Shown here in pieces: positions 45,450 to 57,789 of a stretch of DNA of 64,000 nucleotides. Each line of letters begins with the position of its first letter. The stretch's first letter is position 1. The stretch is from NCBI RefSeq assembly GCF_040954835.1, contig NW_027168309.1, positions 310,001 to 374,000 of the forward strand, written 5' to 3'. The DNA comes from Lepisosteus oculatus (taxonomy: Eukaryota; Chordata; Actinopteri; Semionotiformes; Lepisosteidae). A model generated the notes under the pieces. It searched no databases and was not told the DNA's origin. It saw nothing but the letters and a program-made list of their open reading frames with translations. Both the position numbers and the translations under genes were made by a program.

Positions 45450-47318
45450 AGGGAGCGCCGCCGCCGCCGGCTTGCGATCATTTAACACGGAGGGCGAGGC
45501 GGCGGCGGTAACCTTTTTCAATGTCGCTCTCCGTTTCCCCCCCAAAAAAGCCAAATGACATGCTAGCACTCGGACACCCTTCAGAAGACTGAAGGGTGGC
45601 TTACAGCTGGAAGGATTAGGTCTCCTCCTTCCGACGCGACAATCGAACTTCCTTAGGCAGAGAGAAAGCAACATCGAGGAGCGTCAACAAGACTTTAGAA
45701 GCTGCGACACACGCCACTTTCAGTCGCAGACACAGCAGTTTTAAAGGCAGGAATCGCCTTTGCGAACGCCATGAGAAACAGAACGCAAGCTCAGGTCCTG
45801 CGGTTTAACAAACAGCCACGGCTTTCAAGCGACATTTCTTTTCTGGAGCGAATTCACTTTCAACTTCAAGAAATTCACACAACTTGCGAAATACGAAATA
45901 CAAATCTGGCTCATCGCTGCACAAGAAATACCGCCGGCTGGCAAGAAAATGACAACGGTGTTTTTCCTTAACGAAAAACTTCCCATGGAGAAAAACAACG
46001 GCTGTGCGTCTCTGTCGGCTTGATTCAGTTTAATGCAAGTATTCATTCTCCTCCTGGAAAATACAGCTTGCGAAAGATGAAATACAATTCTTGGCTTTTC
46101 TGGGTGAGTGCAGAAGAAATCCTGCCGGCTGGCAGAAGAATTCCAGCCTTTTTTACTCTTTAACCACAAACTTGCGAATGATACAAAGCAAGCGGGGTGC
46201 GTTTCTGTGCAGCTGTTAACTGAACAGCTGCTGCTTCAAGCCCACCCAGGGCTCATTCCGATTTCAACATCATGCCCCCTGAAGGTAGACTGGATTTCTT
46301 TGCGAAGCATTCACCTTTTGGACGTTTCAGGAAAGGTGCGTGTCGATGCCAGACTTGAAAAGCTTTCCATACACAGAAACAACATAGTGCTTTTGATTGA
46401 TGGGAAACGGCAAGAGCGGTTTGAGCAGCTCCGGCCTCTCAACCGCTTTACAATGTGATCGGCACCTCGGTAGCCAGTTTAGAAGGCTGAAAAGGATGCT
46501 GGAAGCACAGCGACGTTCTAAAACCAGCGCTTGAAAAGCATCTGCATACATAAAATGTCCATTTCCCCAAAGCTGAATCTGCATCTTCAGAAGATTGTCA
46601 GCTATACGTTTTCGTTCTTTGTTTCCTTTTTTTACGACAAGCTTTCGAGAAATGAACTGTCTATTGTGATGAAGGCTGCATTAGAAATTGTGCATCTAGC
46701 TTAGTTCAATGAAATCGGGAGGTGCACCTGTCTCAAGCGGATGGCTCTTTGCAGGCACACTACGGAAACCTGCGGGCGCAAGTTGGGAGAAGTGACTCTT
46801 GCAGAGTGTTGAGCTTCGAGAAGAGGGCTCCGCTCAGGAAGATATTTCCACATGTTGAAGAGTCGCTTTTCGCCCTTTCTTTCCCACATTTTTCCAGTGC
46901 GGTTATTGATCGCGTTCAAAATGTTTTCCCAACGTACGTGTTACCTGCAAAATCACAGTGAAACTGTTATGCCCAAAAGATTCCTAATAGTTATTGTATT
47001 AGAATAGCTCTCCAATTTCTTAGCCTTCGTACACGCAATGTTTAAGGAAACGCTAGAGTAAATGAAACTGTAAATAGACAGGAGCTCTTCTTAGTTTTCA
47101 TACAAGTTATGATGGCTGCAGCTCCTATCTGCGTCCCGGTGACCGGAGCCAAGGGATTATCTGCGGAACCCTTGATTTATCTCTCGGGCAAGGAGCTAGA
47201 TACGCCCTTTTCATCTCGGTTTGATCACACCTGTGCATTAAAACGCAGTGCTCGGTACCATCGAGGTGTAAGAGGTTCAAGGATGAGCGGGAAACTTTGT
47301 TAATAAGGAGACGGGCAC

Positions 47319-47391
47319 CGCCCAACGTGGGGCTCGAACCCACGACCCTGAGATTAAGAGTCTCATGCTCTACCGACTGAGCTAGCCGGGC
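47319..47391 (-). tRNA. tRNA-Lys(CTT)
   Basis: Canonical. Confidence 0.98.
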
Positions 47392-48212
47392 GCCGGTGGA
47401 GCTGGTGGTTAACTTGTCCCTGTTGACGGCAATTTGACAAGGTATACTTCCTGGCTTTTCATCATGTGCTGACCGGATTCGAGAGTAGCACACCCTGTTC
47501 TTTGTTGATTACTGTACCTCCAGCAGCGCAAATGTCAGTAATCATTGAAATGTACGACCTACAATCTCCTCAGCATGCCCGCGTGGACTCCTCAGTGATC
47601 ATCCTTCTACGTTCTGCTGTAGTTTTCATGCAAGTGAAAACCGTGCTCCAAATAACAGCGGCACAGTTGTATCCTGCGGTAAGCATTCTTCTAATTCCAT
47701 CGTTTTGCTCCAGGTAAAAGGTAGCGCATCATAGTGTTGATATTCCAAGGTTTCAGAGTCCGTATTGGATGGCTTGGATGCAGACATCGCTCAGAGCTCC
47801 CAGTATGATTTTCCCGAGTTCAGTTTTGCAGTGTTTTAGTGCTTTACTACTTCCAGTGGGCCTTTGAATGCTCTGCTAAGTAGAGACGTGACATAATTAC
47901 TAATGCGACCGAGTGTGCTGGCTGTTCCTGGTTCGTAATGATTAACGCGAGAAATCAATATAAACATAACTGCTTCGATTTCGAGGTTCAGTTGAAGCAT
48001 TCGAAGAAACTATCAAAGACCTCAGAACAACCGAAGACACATTTGGTCATCTCCGTATTGGTGAAGATTAAAGAGTCCCGCAAGTGTCAAGCTTGCACAA
48101 ACACACACGAGAGAGAAACTCAGGACAGAACTTAAAGAAAGGGAGATGCAGACTATTTGAAGGCACTTTGCTAACCCAATGGCATGATTATGAATCATGC
48201 ATAGGACACACG

Positions 48213-48284
48213 TAGCAGAGTATGGTTTCGATCCATCGACCTCTGGGTTATGGGCCCAGCACGCTTCCGCTGCGCCACTCTGCT
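48213..48284 (-). tRNA. Initiator tRNA-Met(CAT), C65A variant
   Basis: Same G49-A65 mismatch as unit 10. Confidence 0.93.
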
Positions 48285-48563
48285 GACGGCCGCTCTGCGC
48301 GTTGCGCACAACTGCTCTTTTTATTTCCTACATAAGTGATGAAAGAGTTGAAAGTTTCAACGACAAACGCAGACGTCACTTTGAGCGCTTGGTGTTGTAG
48401 CACAAATCATCACATGCTGCTCTACACTGCATTATAAAAGCCGACACATTTTCCAAACATTTTAATGCTGGAGTCACAATGTAGTATTAATAACAGTGCG
48501 ATACTCGAGGAGCGTAGTGGGATCGCGGTGGCTCATCAGACCGCCCCGGGATTAGGGGCCAGC

Positions 48564-48646
48564 GTCAGGATGGCCGAGCGGTCTAAGGCGCTGCGTTCAG
48601 GTCGCAGTCTCCCCTGGAGGCGTGGGTTCAAATCCCACTCCTGACA
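48564..48646 (+). tRNA. tRNA-Leu(CAG), A57 variant
   Basis: Anticodon is the usual CAG. The T loop is TTCAAAT (A57) and the leader is altered, both as in unit 10, so the CAA anticodon in unit 10 arose after these two units shared sequence. Confidence 0.96.
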
Positions 48647-48997
48647 AAAAGCTTGCTCAGTGCCGTCTCCAGTCGGGTGCAAATGGGTGAAGCAGCCTGA
48701 CGCAGGGAACGTGCGCCGATAGGCGTAGGTGTATCCCCTGCCTCTTCCGATTTAGCTCGTGCTCCATAGGATGGAAGCGGATGCTCTGGCTTTTTCACTC
48801 GAATATAACCTGATCACAACAGAAGGCCGTGCAGCCCAGTGCTGGTTTAAGAATGCCTCGTGTCTTCAGGCCCCTATTCCTTCAGGTTACCCCTTTGGAA
48901 TAGTCGTCCGAAAAAGACGGGAAAGGAAAAGCATGTAAGCTCCCACACACTGCGTTAGCATTAGCGGTTGGAATCTGATGGGAGAAAAGCAACCTGG

Positions 48998-49069
48998 CTC
49001 GCCGTCAAGCAATCCATCCCTGGTCTCCCACGTGACAGGCGGGGATACGCACCACTATACTAACGAGGA
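48998..49069 (-). pseudogene. tRNA-Asp(GTC) pseudogene
   Basis: Unchanged relic. Confidence 0.88.
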
Positions 49070-49478
49070 GCGCTTGCTTGGCGCTTGAAGACACTTCCTC
49101 TTGCGGCTACTACTGTTTCCGGTTTCGTCTTTTCTTTTCATTCCTCCCAGAGGAGCGCATGAAAACGTTTCCATCTCCGCCATCCTCACCCCTCCAATGC
49201 TATGGTCCCTGCTCCTCCTGGTGCACTGCAAACACTCATTCAGCCGGTTCTTTCAGTTTGAATAATTAGGTCTTCAAAGGCTGGAAGTAGGGCGCAAGAC
49301 ATGCCAATGCCAAAAGCGTGGCTGTGTGCTTCCAGCTGTGAAATGTCACTGGTGGATGTTAAAGACATTACTTCCAAGGCAGAAGGTCCAAGCGATTAAG
49401 CGTTTGTACAAGAAGCAGGAAGAGAGAAACGGCACTCCGCCTTTTTCTGGGCAGGCCGAAGCGACAGGAGAAGGGCGC

Positions 49479-49560
49479 CGTAGTCGGCAGGATTCGAGCC
49501 GACGCGGGGAGTCCCCAATGGCTTTCTAGCCCTTCGCCTTAACCGCTCGGCCACGACTAC
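49479..49560 (-). tRNA. tRNA-Ser(AGA), degenerate, acceptor repaired
   Basis: Same allele as unit 11: paired acceptor, A28-A42 and G31-G39 mismatches, C54. Confidence 0.68.
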
Positions 49561-51436
49561 AGGGAGCGCCGCCGCCGCCGGCTTGCGATCATTTAACACG
49601 GAGGGCGAGGCGGCGGCGGTAACCTTTTTCAATGTCGCTCTCCGTTTCCCCCCCAAAAAAGCCAAATGACATGCTAGCACTCGGACACCCTTCAGAAGAC
49701 TGAAGGGTGGCTTACAGCTGGAAGGATTAGGTCTCCTCCTTCCGACGCGACAATCGAACTTCCTTAGGCAGAGAGAAAGCAACATCGAGGAGCGTCAACA
49801 AGACTTTAGAAGCTGCGACACACGCCACTTTCAGTCGCAGACACAGCAGTTTTAAAGGCAGGAATCGCCTTTGCGAACGCCATGAGAAACAGAACGCAAG
49901 CTGTCCTGTCCTGCGGTTTAACAAACAGCCACGGCTTTCATGCGACTGGACATTTCTTTTCTGGAGCGAATTCACTTTCAACTTCAAGAAATTCACACAA
50001 CTTGCGAAATACGAAATACAAATCGGGCTCATCGCTGCACAAGAAATACCGCCGGCTGGCAAGAAAATGACAACGGTGTTTTTCCTTAACGAAAAACTTC
50101 CCATGGAGAAAAACAACGGCTGTGCGTCTCTGTCGGCTTGATTCAGTTTAATGCAAGTATTCATTCTCCTCCTGGAAAATACAGCTTGCGAAAGATGAAA
50201 TACAATTCTTGGCTTTTCTGGGTGAGTGCAGAAGAAATCCTGCCGGCTGGCAGAAGAATTCCAGCCTTTTTTACTCTTTAACCACAAACTTGCGAATGAT
50301 ACAAAGCAAGCGGGGTGCGTTTCTGTGCAGCTGTTAACTGAACAGCTGCTGCTTCAAGCCCACCCAGGGCTCATTCCGATTTCAACATCATGCCCCCTGA
50401 AGGTAGACTGGATTTCTTTGCGAAGCATTCACCTTTTGGACGTTTCAGGAAAGGTGCGTGTCGATGCCAGACTTGAAAAGCTTTCCATACACAGAAACAA
50501 CATACTGCTTTTGATTGATGGGAAACGGCAAGAGCGGTTTGAGCAGCTCCGGCCTCTCAACCGCTTTACAATGTGATCGGCACCTCGGTAGCCAGTTTAG
50601 AAGGCTGAAAAGGATGCTGGAAGCACAGCGACGTTCTAAAACCAGCGCTTGAAAAGCATCTGCATACATAAAATGTCCATTTCCCCAAAGCTGAATCTGC
50701 ATCTTCAGAAGATTGTCAGCTATACGTTTTCGTTCTTTGTTTCCTTTTTTTACGACAAGCTTTCGAGAAATGAACTGTCTATTGTGATGAAGGCTGCATT
50801 AGAAATTGTGCATCTAGCTTAGTTCAATGAAATCGGGAGGTGCACCTGTCTCAAGCGGATGGCTCTTTGCAGGCACACTACGGAAACCTGCGGGCGCAAG
50901 TTGGGAGAAGTGACTCTTGCAGAGTGTTGAGCTTCGAGAAGAGGGCTCCGCTCAGGAAGATATTTCCACATGTTGAAGAGTCGCTTTTCGCCCTTTCTTT
51001 CCCACATTTTTCCAGTGCGGTTATTGATCGCGTTCAAAATGTTTTCCCAACGTATGTGTTACCTGCAAAATCACAGTGAAACTGTTATGCCGAAAAGATT
51101 CCTAATAGTTATTGTATTAGAATAGCTCTCCAATTTCTTAGCCTTCGTACACGCAATGTTTAAGGAAACGCTAGAGTAAATGAAACTGTAAATAGACAGG
51201 AGCTCTTCTTAGTTTTCATACAAGTTACGATGGCTGCAGCTCCTATCTGCGTCCGGGTGACCGGAGCCAAGGGATTATCTGCGGAACCTTTGATTTATCT
51301 CTCGGGCAAGGAGCTAGATACGCCCTTTTCATCTCGGTTTGATCACACCTGTGCATTAAAACGCAGTGCTCGGTACCATCGAGGTGTAAGAGGTTCAAGG
51401 ATGAGCGGGAAACATTGTTAATAAGGAGACGGGCAC

Positions 51437-51509
51437 CGCCCAACGTGGGGCTCGAACCCACGACCCTGAGATTAAGAGTCTCATGCTCTACCGACTGAGC
51501 TAGCCGGGC
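51437..51509 (-). tRNA. tRNA-Lys(CTT)
   Basis: Canonical. Confidence 0.98.
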
Positions 51510-52330
51510 GCCGGTGGAGCTGGTGGTTAACTTGTCCCTGTTGACGGCAATTTGACAAGGTATACTTCCTGGCTTTTCATCATGTGCTGACCGGATTCGA
51601 GAGTAGCACACCCTGTTCTTTGTTGATTACTGTACCTCCAGCAGCGCAAATGTCAGTAATCATTGAAATGTACGACCTACAATCTCCTCAGCATGCCCGC
51701 GTGGACTCCTCAGTGATCATCCTTCTACGTTCTGCTGTAGTTTTCATGCAAGTGAAAACCGTGCTCCAAATAACAGCGGCACAGTTGTATCCTGCGGTAA
51801 GCATTCTTCTAATTCCATCGTTTTGCTCCAGGTAAAAGGTAGCGCATCATAGTGTTGATATTCCAAGGTTTCAGAGTCCGTATTGGATGGCTTGGATGCA
51901 GACATCGCTCAGAGCTCCCAGTATGATTTTCCCGAGTTCAGTTTTGCAGTGTTTTAGTGCTTTACTACTTCCAGTGGGCCTTTGAATGCTCTGCTAAGTA
52001 GAGACGTGACATAATTACTAATGCGACCGAGTGTGCTGGCTGTTCCTGGTTCGTAATGATTAACGCGAGAAATCAATATAAACATAACTGCTTCGATTTC
52101 GAGGTTCAGTTGAAGCTTTCAAAGAAACTATCAAAGACCTCAGAACAACCGAAGACACATTTGGTCATCTCCGTATTGGTGAAGATTAAAGAGTCCCGCA
52201 AGTGTCAAGCTTGCACAAACACACACGAGAGAGAAACTCAGGACAGAATTTAAAGAAAGGGAGATGCAGACTATTTGAAGGCACTTTGCTAACCTAATGG
52301 CACGCTTATGAATCGTGCATAGGACACATG

Positions 52331-52402
52331 TAGCAGAGGATGGTTTCGATCCATCGACCTCTGGGTTATGGGCCCAGCACGCTTCCGCTGCGCCACTCTG
52401 CT
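52331..52402 (-). tRNA. Initiator tRNA-Met(CAT)
   Basis: Canonical; its 3' flank is ACATGTAG rather than ACACGTAG on plus. Confidence 0.98.
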
Positions 52403-52681
52403 GACGGCCTCTCTGCGTGTGGCGCACAACTGCTCTTTTTATTTCCTACATAAGTGATGAAAGAGTTGAAAGTTTCAACGACAAACGCAGACGTCACTTT
52501 GAGCGCTTGGTGTTGTAGCACAAATCATCACATGCTGCTCTACACTGGATTATAAAAGCCGACACATTTTCCAAACATATTAATGCTGGAGTCACACTGT
52601 AGTATTAATAACAGTGCGATACTCGAGGAGCGTAGTGGGATCGCGGTGGCTCATCAGACCGCCCCGGGACAGGGGGCCCGC

Positions 52682-52764
52682 GTCAGGATGGCCGAGCGGT
52701 CTAAGGCGCTGCGTTCAGGTCGCAGTCTCCCCTGGAGGCGTGGGTTCGAATCCCACTCCTGACA
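52682..52764 (+). tRNA. tRNA-Leu(CAG)
   Basis: Canonical. Confidence 0.98.
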
Positions 52765-53115
52765 AAAAGCTTGCTCAGTGCCGTCTCCAGTCGGGTGCAA
52801 ATGGGTGAAGCAGCCTGCCGCGGGGAACGTGCACCGATAGGCGTAGGTGTATCCCCTGCCTCTTCCGATTTAGCTCGTGCTCCATAGGATGGAAGCGGAT
52901 GCTCTGGCTTTTTGACTCGAATATAACCTGATCACAACAGAAGGCCGTGCAGCCCAGTGCTGGTTTAAGAATGCCTCGTGTCTTCAGGCCCCTATTCCTT
53001 CAGGTTACCCCTTTGGAATAGTCGTCCGAAAAAGACGGGAAAGGAAAAGCATGTAAGCTCCCACACACTGCGTTAGCATTAGCGGTTGGAATCTGATGGG
53101 AGAAAAGCAACCTGG

Positions 53116-53187
53116 CTCGCCGTCAAGCAATCCATCCCTGGTCTCCCACGTGACAGGCGGGGATACGCACCACTATACTAACGAGGA
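53116..53187 (-). pseudogene. tRNA-Asp(GTC) pseudogene
   Basis: Unchanged relic. Confidence 0.88.
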
Positions 53188-53596
53188 GCGCTTGCTTGGC
53201 GCTTGAAGACACTTCCTCTTGCGGCTACTACTGTTTCCGGTTTCGTCTTTTCTTTTCATTCCTCCCAGAGGAGCGCATGAAAACGTTTCCATCTGCGCCA
53301 TCCTCACCCCTCCAATGCTATGGTCCCTGCTCCTCCTGGTGCACTGCAAACACTCATTCAGCCGGTTCTTTCAGTTTGAATACTTAGGTCTTCAAAGGCT
53401 GGAAGTAGGGCGCAAGACATGCCAATGCCAAAAGCGTGGCAGTGTGCTTCCAGCTGTGAAATGTCACTGGTGGATGTTGAAGACATTACTTCCAAGGCAG
53501 CAGGTCCAATTGATTTAGCGTTTGTACAAGAAGCAGGAAGAGAGAAACGGCACTCCGCCTTTTTCTGGGCAGGCCGAAGCGACAGGAGAAGGGCGC

Positions 53597-53678
53597 CGTA
53601 GTCGGCAGGATTCGAGCCAACGCGGGGAGACCCCAATGGCTTTCTAGCCCAGCGCCTTAACCGCTCGGCCACGACTAT
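53597..53678 (-). tRNA. tRNA-Ser(AGA), degenerate, A1-C72
   Basis: Same allele as unit 12. Confidence 0.62.
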
Positions 53679-55547
53679 AGGGAGCGCCGCCGCCGCCGGC
53701 TTGCGATCATTTAACACGGAGGGCGAGGCGGCGGCGGTAACCTTTTTCAATGCCGCTCTCCGTTTCACCCCCAAAAAAGCCAAATGACATGCTAGCACTC
53801 GGACACCCTTCAGAAGACTGAAGGGTGGCTTACAGCTGGAAGGATTAGGTCTCCTCCTTCCGACGCGACAATCGAACTTCCTTAGGCAGAGAGAAAGCAA
53901 CATCGAGGAGCGTCAACAAGACTTTAGAAGCTGCGACACACGCCACTTTCAGTCGCAGACACAGCAGTTTTAAAGGCAGGAATCGCCTTTGCGAACGCCA
54001 TGAGAAACAGAACGCAAGCTCAGGTCCTGCGGTTTAACAAACAGCCACGGCTTTCAAGCGACATTTCTTTTCTGGAGCGAATTCACTTTCAACTTCAAGA
54101 AATTCACACAACTTGCGAAATACGAAATACAAATCTGGCTCATCGCTGCACAAGAAATACCGCCGGCTGGCAAGAAAATGACAACGGTGTTTTTCCTTAA
54201 CGAAAAACTTCCCATGGAGAAAAACAACGGCTGTGCGTCTCTGTCGGCTTGATTCAGTTTAATGCAAGTATTCATTCTCCTCCTGGAAAATACAGCTTGC
54301 GAAAGATGAAATACAATTCTTGGCTTTTCTGGGTGAGTGCAGAAGAAATCCTGCCGGCTGGCAGAAGAATTCCAGCCTTTTTTACTCTTTAACCACAAAC
54401 TTGCGAATGATACAAAGCAAGCGGGGTGCGTTTCTGTGCAGCTGTTAACTGAACAGCTGCTGCTTCAAGCCCACCCAGGGCTCATTCCGATTTCAACATC
54501 ATGCCCCCTGAAGGTAGACTGGATTTCTTTGCGAAGCATTCACCTTTTGGACGTTTCAGGAAAGGTGCGTGTCGATGCCAGACTTGAAAAGCTTTCCATA
54601 CACAGAAACAACATACTGCTTTTGATTGATGGGAAACGGCAAGAGCGGTTTGAGCAGCTCCGGCCTCTCAACCGCTTTACAATGTGATCGGCACCTCGGT
54701 AGCCAGTTTAGAAGGCTGAAAAGGATGCTGGAAGCACAGCGACGTTCTAAAACCAGCGCTTGAAAAGCATCTGCATACATAAAATGTCCATTTCCCCAAA
54801 GCTGAATCTGCATCTTCAGAAGATTGTCAGCTATACGTTTTCGTTCTTTGTTTCCTTTTTTTACGACAAGCTTTCGAGAAATGAACTGTCTATTGTGATG
54901 AAGGCTGCATTAGAAATTGTGCATCTAGCTTAGTTCAATGAAATCGGGAGGTGCACCTGTCTCAAGCGGATGGCTCTTTGCAGGCACACTACGGAAACCT
55001 GCGGGCGCAAGTTGGGAGAAGTGACTCTTGCAGAGTGTTGAGCTTCGAGAAGAGGGCTCCGCTCAGGAAGATATTTCCACATGTTGAAGAGTCGCTTTTC
55101 GCCCTTTCTTTCCCACATTTTTCCAGTGCGGTTATTGATCGCGTTCAAAATGTTTTCCCAACGTACGTGTTACCTGCAAAATCACAGTGAAACTGTTATG
55201 CCGAAAAGATTCCTAATAGTTATTGTATTAGAATAGCTCTCCAATTTCTTAGCCTTCGTACACGCAATGTTTAAGGAAACGCTAGAGTAAATGAAACTGT
55301 AAATAGACAGGAGCTCTTCTTAGTTTTCATACAAGTTATGATGGCTGCAGCTCCTATCTGCGTCCGGGTGACCGGAGCCAAGGGATTATCTGCGGAACCT
55401 TTGATTTATCTCTCGGGCAAGGAGCTAGATACGCCCTTTTCATCTCGGTTTGATCACACCTGTGCATTAAAACGCAGTGCTCGGTACCATCGAGGTGTAA
55501 GAGGTTCAAGGATGAGCGGGAAACTTTGTTAATAAGGAGACGGGCAC

Positions 55548-55620
55548 CGCCCAACGTGGGGCTCGAACCCACGACCCTGAGATTAAGAGTCTCATGCTCT
55601 ACCGACTGAGCTAGCCGGGC
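55548..55620 (-). tRNA. tRNA-Lys(CTT)
   Basis: Canonical. Confidence 0.98.
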
Positions 55621-56441
55621 GCCGGTGGAGCTGGTGGTTAACTTGTCCCTGTTGACGGCAATTTGACAAGGTATACTTCCTGGCTTTTCATCATGTGCTG
55701 ACCGGATTCGAGAGTAGCACACCCTGTTCTTTGTTGATTACTGTACCTCCAGCAGCGCAAATGTCAGTAATCATTGAAATGTACGACCTACAATCTCCTC
55801 AGCATGCCCGCGTGGACTCCTCAGTGATCATCCTTCTACGTTCTGCTGTAGTTTTCATGCAAGTGAAAACCGTGCTCCAAATAACAGCGGCACAGTTGTA
55901 TCCTGCGGTAAGCATTCTTCTAATTCCATCGTTTTGCTCCAGGTAAAAGGTAGCGCATCATAGTGTTGATATTCCAAGGTTTCAGAGTCCGTATTGGATG
56001 GCTTGGATGCAGACATCGCTCAGAGCTCCCAGTATGATTTTCCCGAGTTCAGTTTTGCAGTGTTTTAGTGCTTTACTACTTCCAGTGGGCCTTTGAATGC
56101 TCTGCTAAGTAGAGACGTGACATAATTACTAATGCGACCGAGTGTGCTGGCTGTTCCTGGTTCGTAATGATTAACGCGAGAAATCAATATAAACATAACT
56201 GCTTCGATTTCGAGGTTCAGTTGAAGCTTTCAAAGAAACTATCAAAGACCTCAGAACAACCGAAGACACATTTGGTCATCTCCGTATTGGTGAAGATTAA
56301 AGAGTCCCGCAAGTGTCAAGCTTGCACAAACACACACGAGAGAGAAACTCAGGACAGAATTTAAAGAAAGGGAGATGCAGACTATTTGAAGGCACTTTGC
56401 TAACCTAATGGCACGCTTATGAATCGTGCATAGGACACATG

Positions 56442-56513
56442 TAGCAGAGGATGGTTTCGATCCATCGACCTCTGGGTTATGGGCCCAGCACGCTTCCGCT
56501 GCGCCACTCTGCT
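56442..56513 (-). tRNA. Initiator tRNA-Met(CAT)
   Basis: Canonical. Confidence 0.98.
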
Positions 56514-56792
56514 GACGGCCTCTCTGCGTGTGGCGCACAACTGCTCTTTTTATTTCCTACATAAGTGATGAAAGAGTTGAAAGTTTCAACGACAAACGCA
56601 GACGTCACTTTGAGCGCTTGGTGTTGTAGCACAAATCATCACATGCTGCTCTACACTGGATTATAAAAGCCGACACATTTTCCAAACATATTAATGCTGG
56701 AGTCACACTGTAGTATTAATAACAGTGCGATACTCGAGGAGCGTAGTGGGATCGCGGTGGCTCATCAGACCGCCCCGGGACAGGGGGCCCGC

Positions 56793-56875
56793 GTCAGGAT
56801 GGCCGAGCGGTCTAAGGCGCTGCGTTCAGGTCGCAGTCTCCCCTGGAGGCGTGGGTTCGAATCCCACTCCTGACA
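56793..56875 (+). tRNA. tRNA-Leu(CAG)
   Basis: Canonical. Confidence 0.98.
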
Positions 56876-57226
56876 AAAAGCTTGCTCAGTGCCGTCTCCA
56901 GTCGGGTGCAAATGGGTGAAGCAGCCTGCCGCGGGGAACGTGCGCCGATAGGCGTAGGTGTATCCCCTGCCTCTTCCGATTTAGCTCGTGCTCCATAGGA
57001 TGGAAGCGGATGCTCTGGCTTTTTGACTCGAATATAACCTGATCACAACAGAAGGCCGTGCAGCCCAGTGCTGGTTTAAGAATGCCTCGTGTCTTCAGGC
57101 CCCTATTCCTTCAGGTTACCCCTTTGGAATAGTCGTCCGAAAAAGACGGGAAAGGAAAAGCATGTAAGCTCCCACACACTGCGTTAGCATTAGCGGTTGG
57201 AATCTGATGGGAGAAAAGCAACCTGG

Positions 57227-57298
57227 CTCGCCGTCAAGCAATCCATCCCTGGTCTCCCACGTGACAGGCGGGGATACGCACCACTATACTAACGAGGA
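57227..57298 (-). pseudogene. tRNA-Asp(GTC) pseudogene
   Basis: Unchanged relic. Confidence 0.88.
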
Positions 57299-57707
57299 GC
57301 GCTTGCTTGGCGCTTGAAGACACTTCCTCTTGCGGCTACTACTGTTTCCGGTTTCGTCTTTTCTTTTCATTCCTCCCAGAGGAGCGCATGAAAACGTTTC
57401 CATCTGCGCCATCCTCACCCCTCCAATGCTATGGTCCCTGCTCCTCCTGGTGCACTGCAAACACTCATTCAGCCGGTTCTTTCAGTTTGAATACTTAGGT
57501 CTTCAAAGGCTGGAAGTAGGGCGCAAGACATGCCAATGCCAAAAGCGTGGCAGTGTGCTTCCAGCTGTGAAATGTCACTGGTGGATGTTGAAGACATTAC
57601 TTCCAAGGCAGCAGGTCCAAGCGATTTAGCATTTGTACAAGAAGCAGGAAGAGAGAAACGGCACTCCGCCTTTTTCTGGGCAGGCCGAAGCGACAGGAGA
57701 AGGGCGC

Positions 57708-57789
57708 CGTAGTCGGCAGGATTCGAGCCAACGCGGGGAGACCCCAATGGCTTTCTAGCCCAGCGCCTTAACCGCTCGGCCACGACTAT
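57708..57789 (-). tRNA. tRNA-Ser(AGA), degenerate, A1-C72
   Basis: Same allele as units 12 and 14. Confidence 0.62.

Larger units (their letters stand above)
45299..49409 (+). repeat. Array unit 12 (4111 bp)
   Basis: The first half is of the units 14-16 type (TTTCAAGCGACATTT, a 5-bp loss near 45828). The second half from about 47990 repeats the divergent block of unit 10 almost exactly. Confidence 0.95.
49410..53527 (+). repeat. Array unit 13 (4118 bp)
   Basis: The first part matches unit 11 (CAAGCTGTCCTGTCCTGCGG). The rest matches units 14-15 (GCCTGCCGCGGGG, CACATGTAGCAG, CTTATGCCGAAAAG). Confidence 0.95.
53528..57638 (+). repeat. Array unit 14 (4111 bp)
   Basis: Has the 5-bp loss near 54057 and a private CCGTTTCACCCCC change near 53766 in the C tract. 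Confidence 0.95.

Noticed and set aside
49727-50287. Longest open frame, 186 codons on minus in unit 13
   Set aside because: Arises from fusion of two shorter chance frames by small indels in this unit type; not kept in neighbouring units, low-complexity and Leu/Ser/Arg rich.
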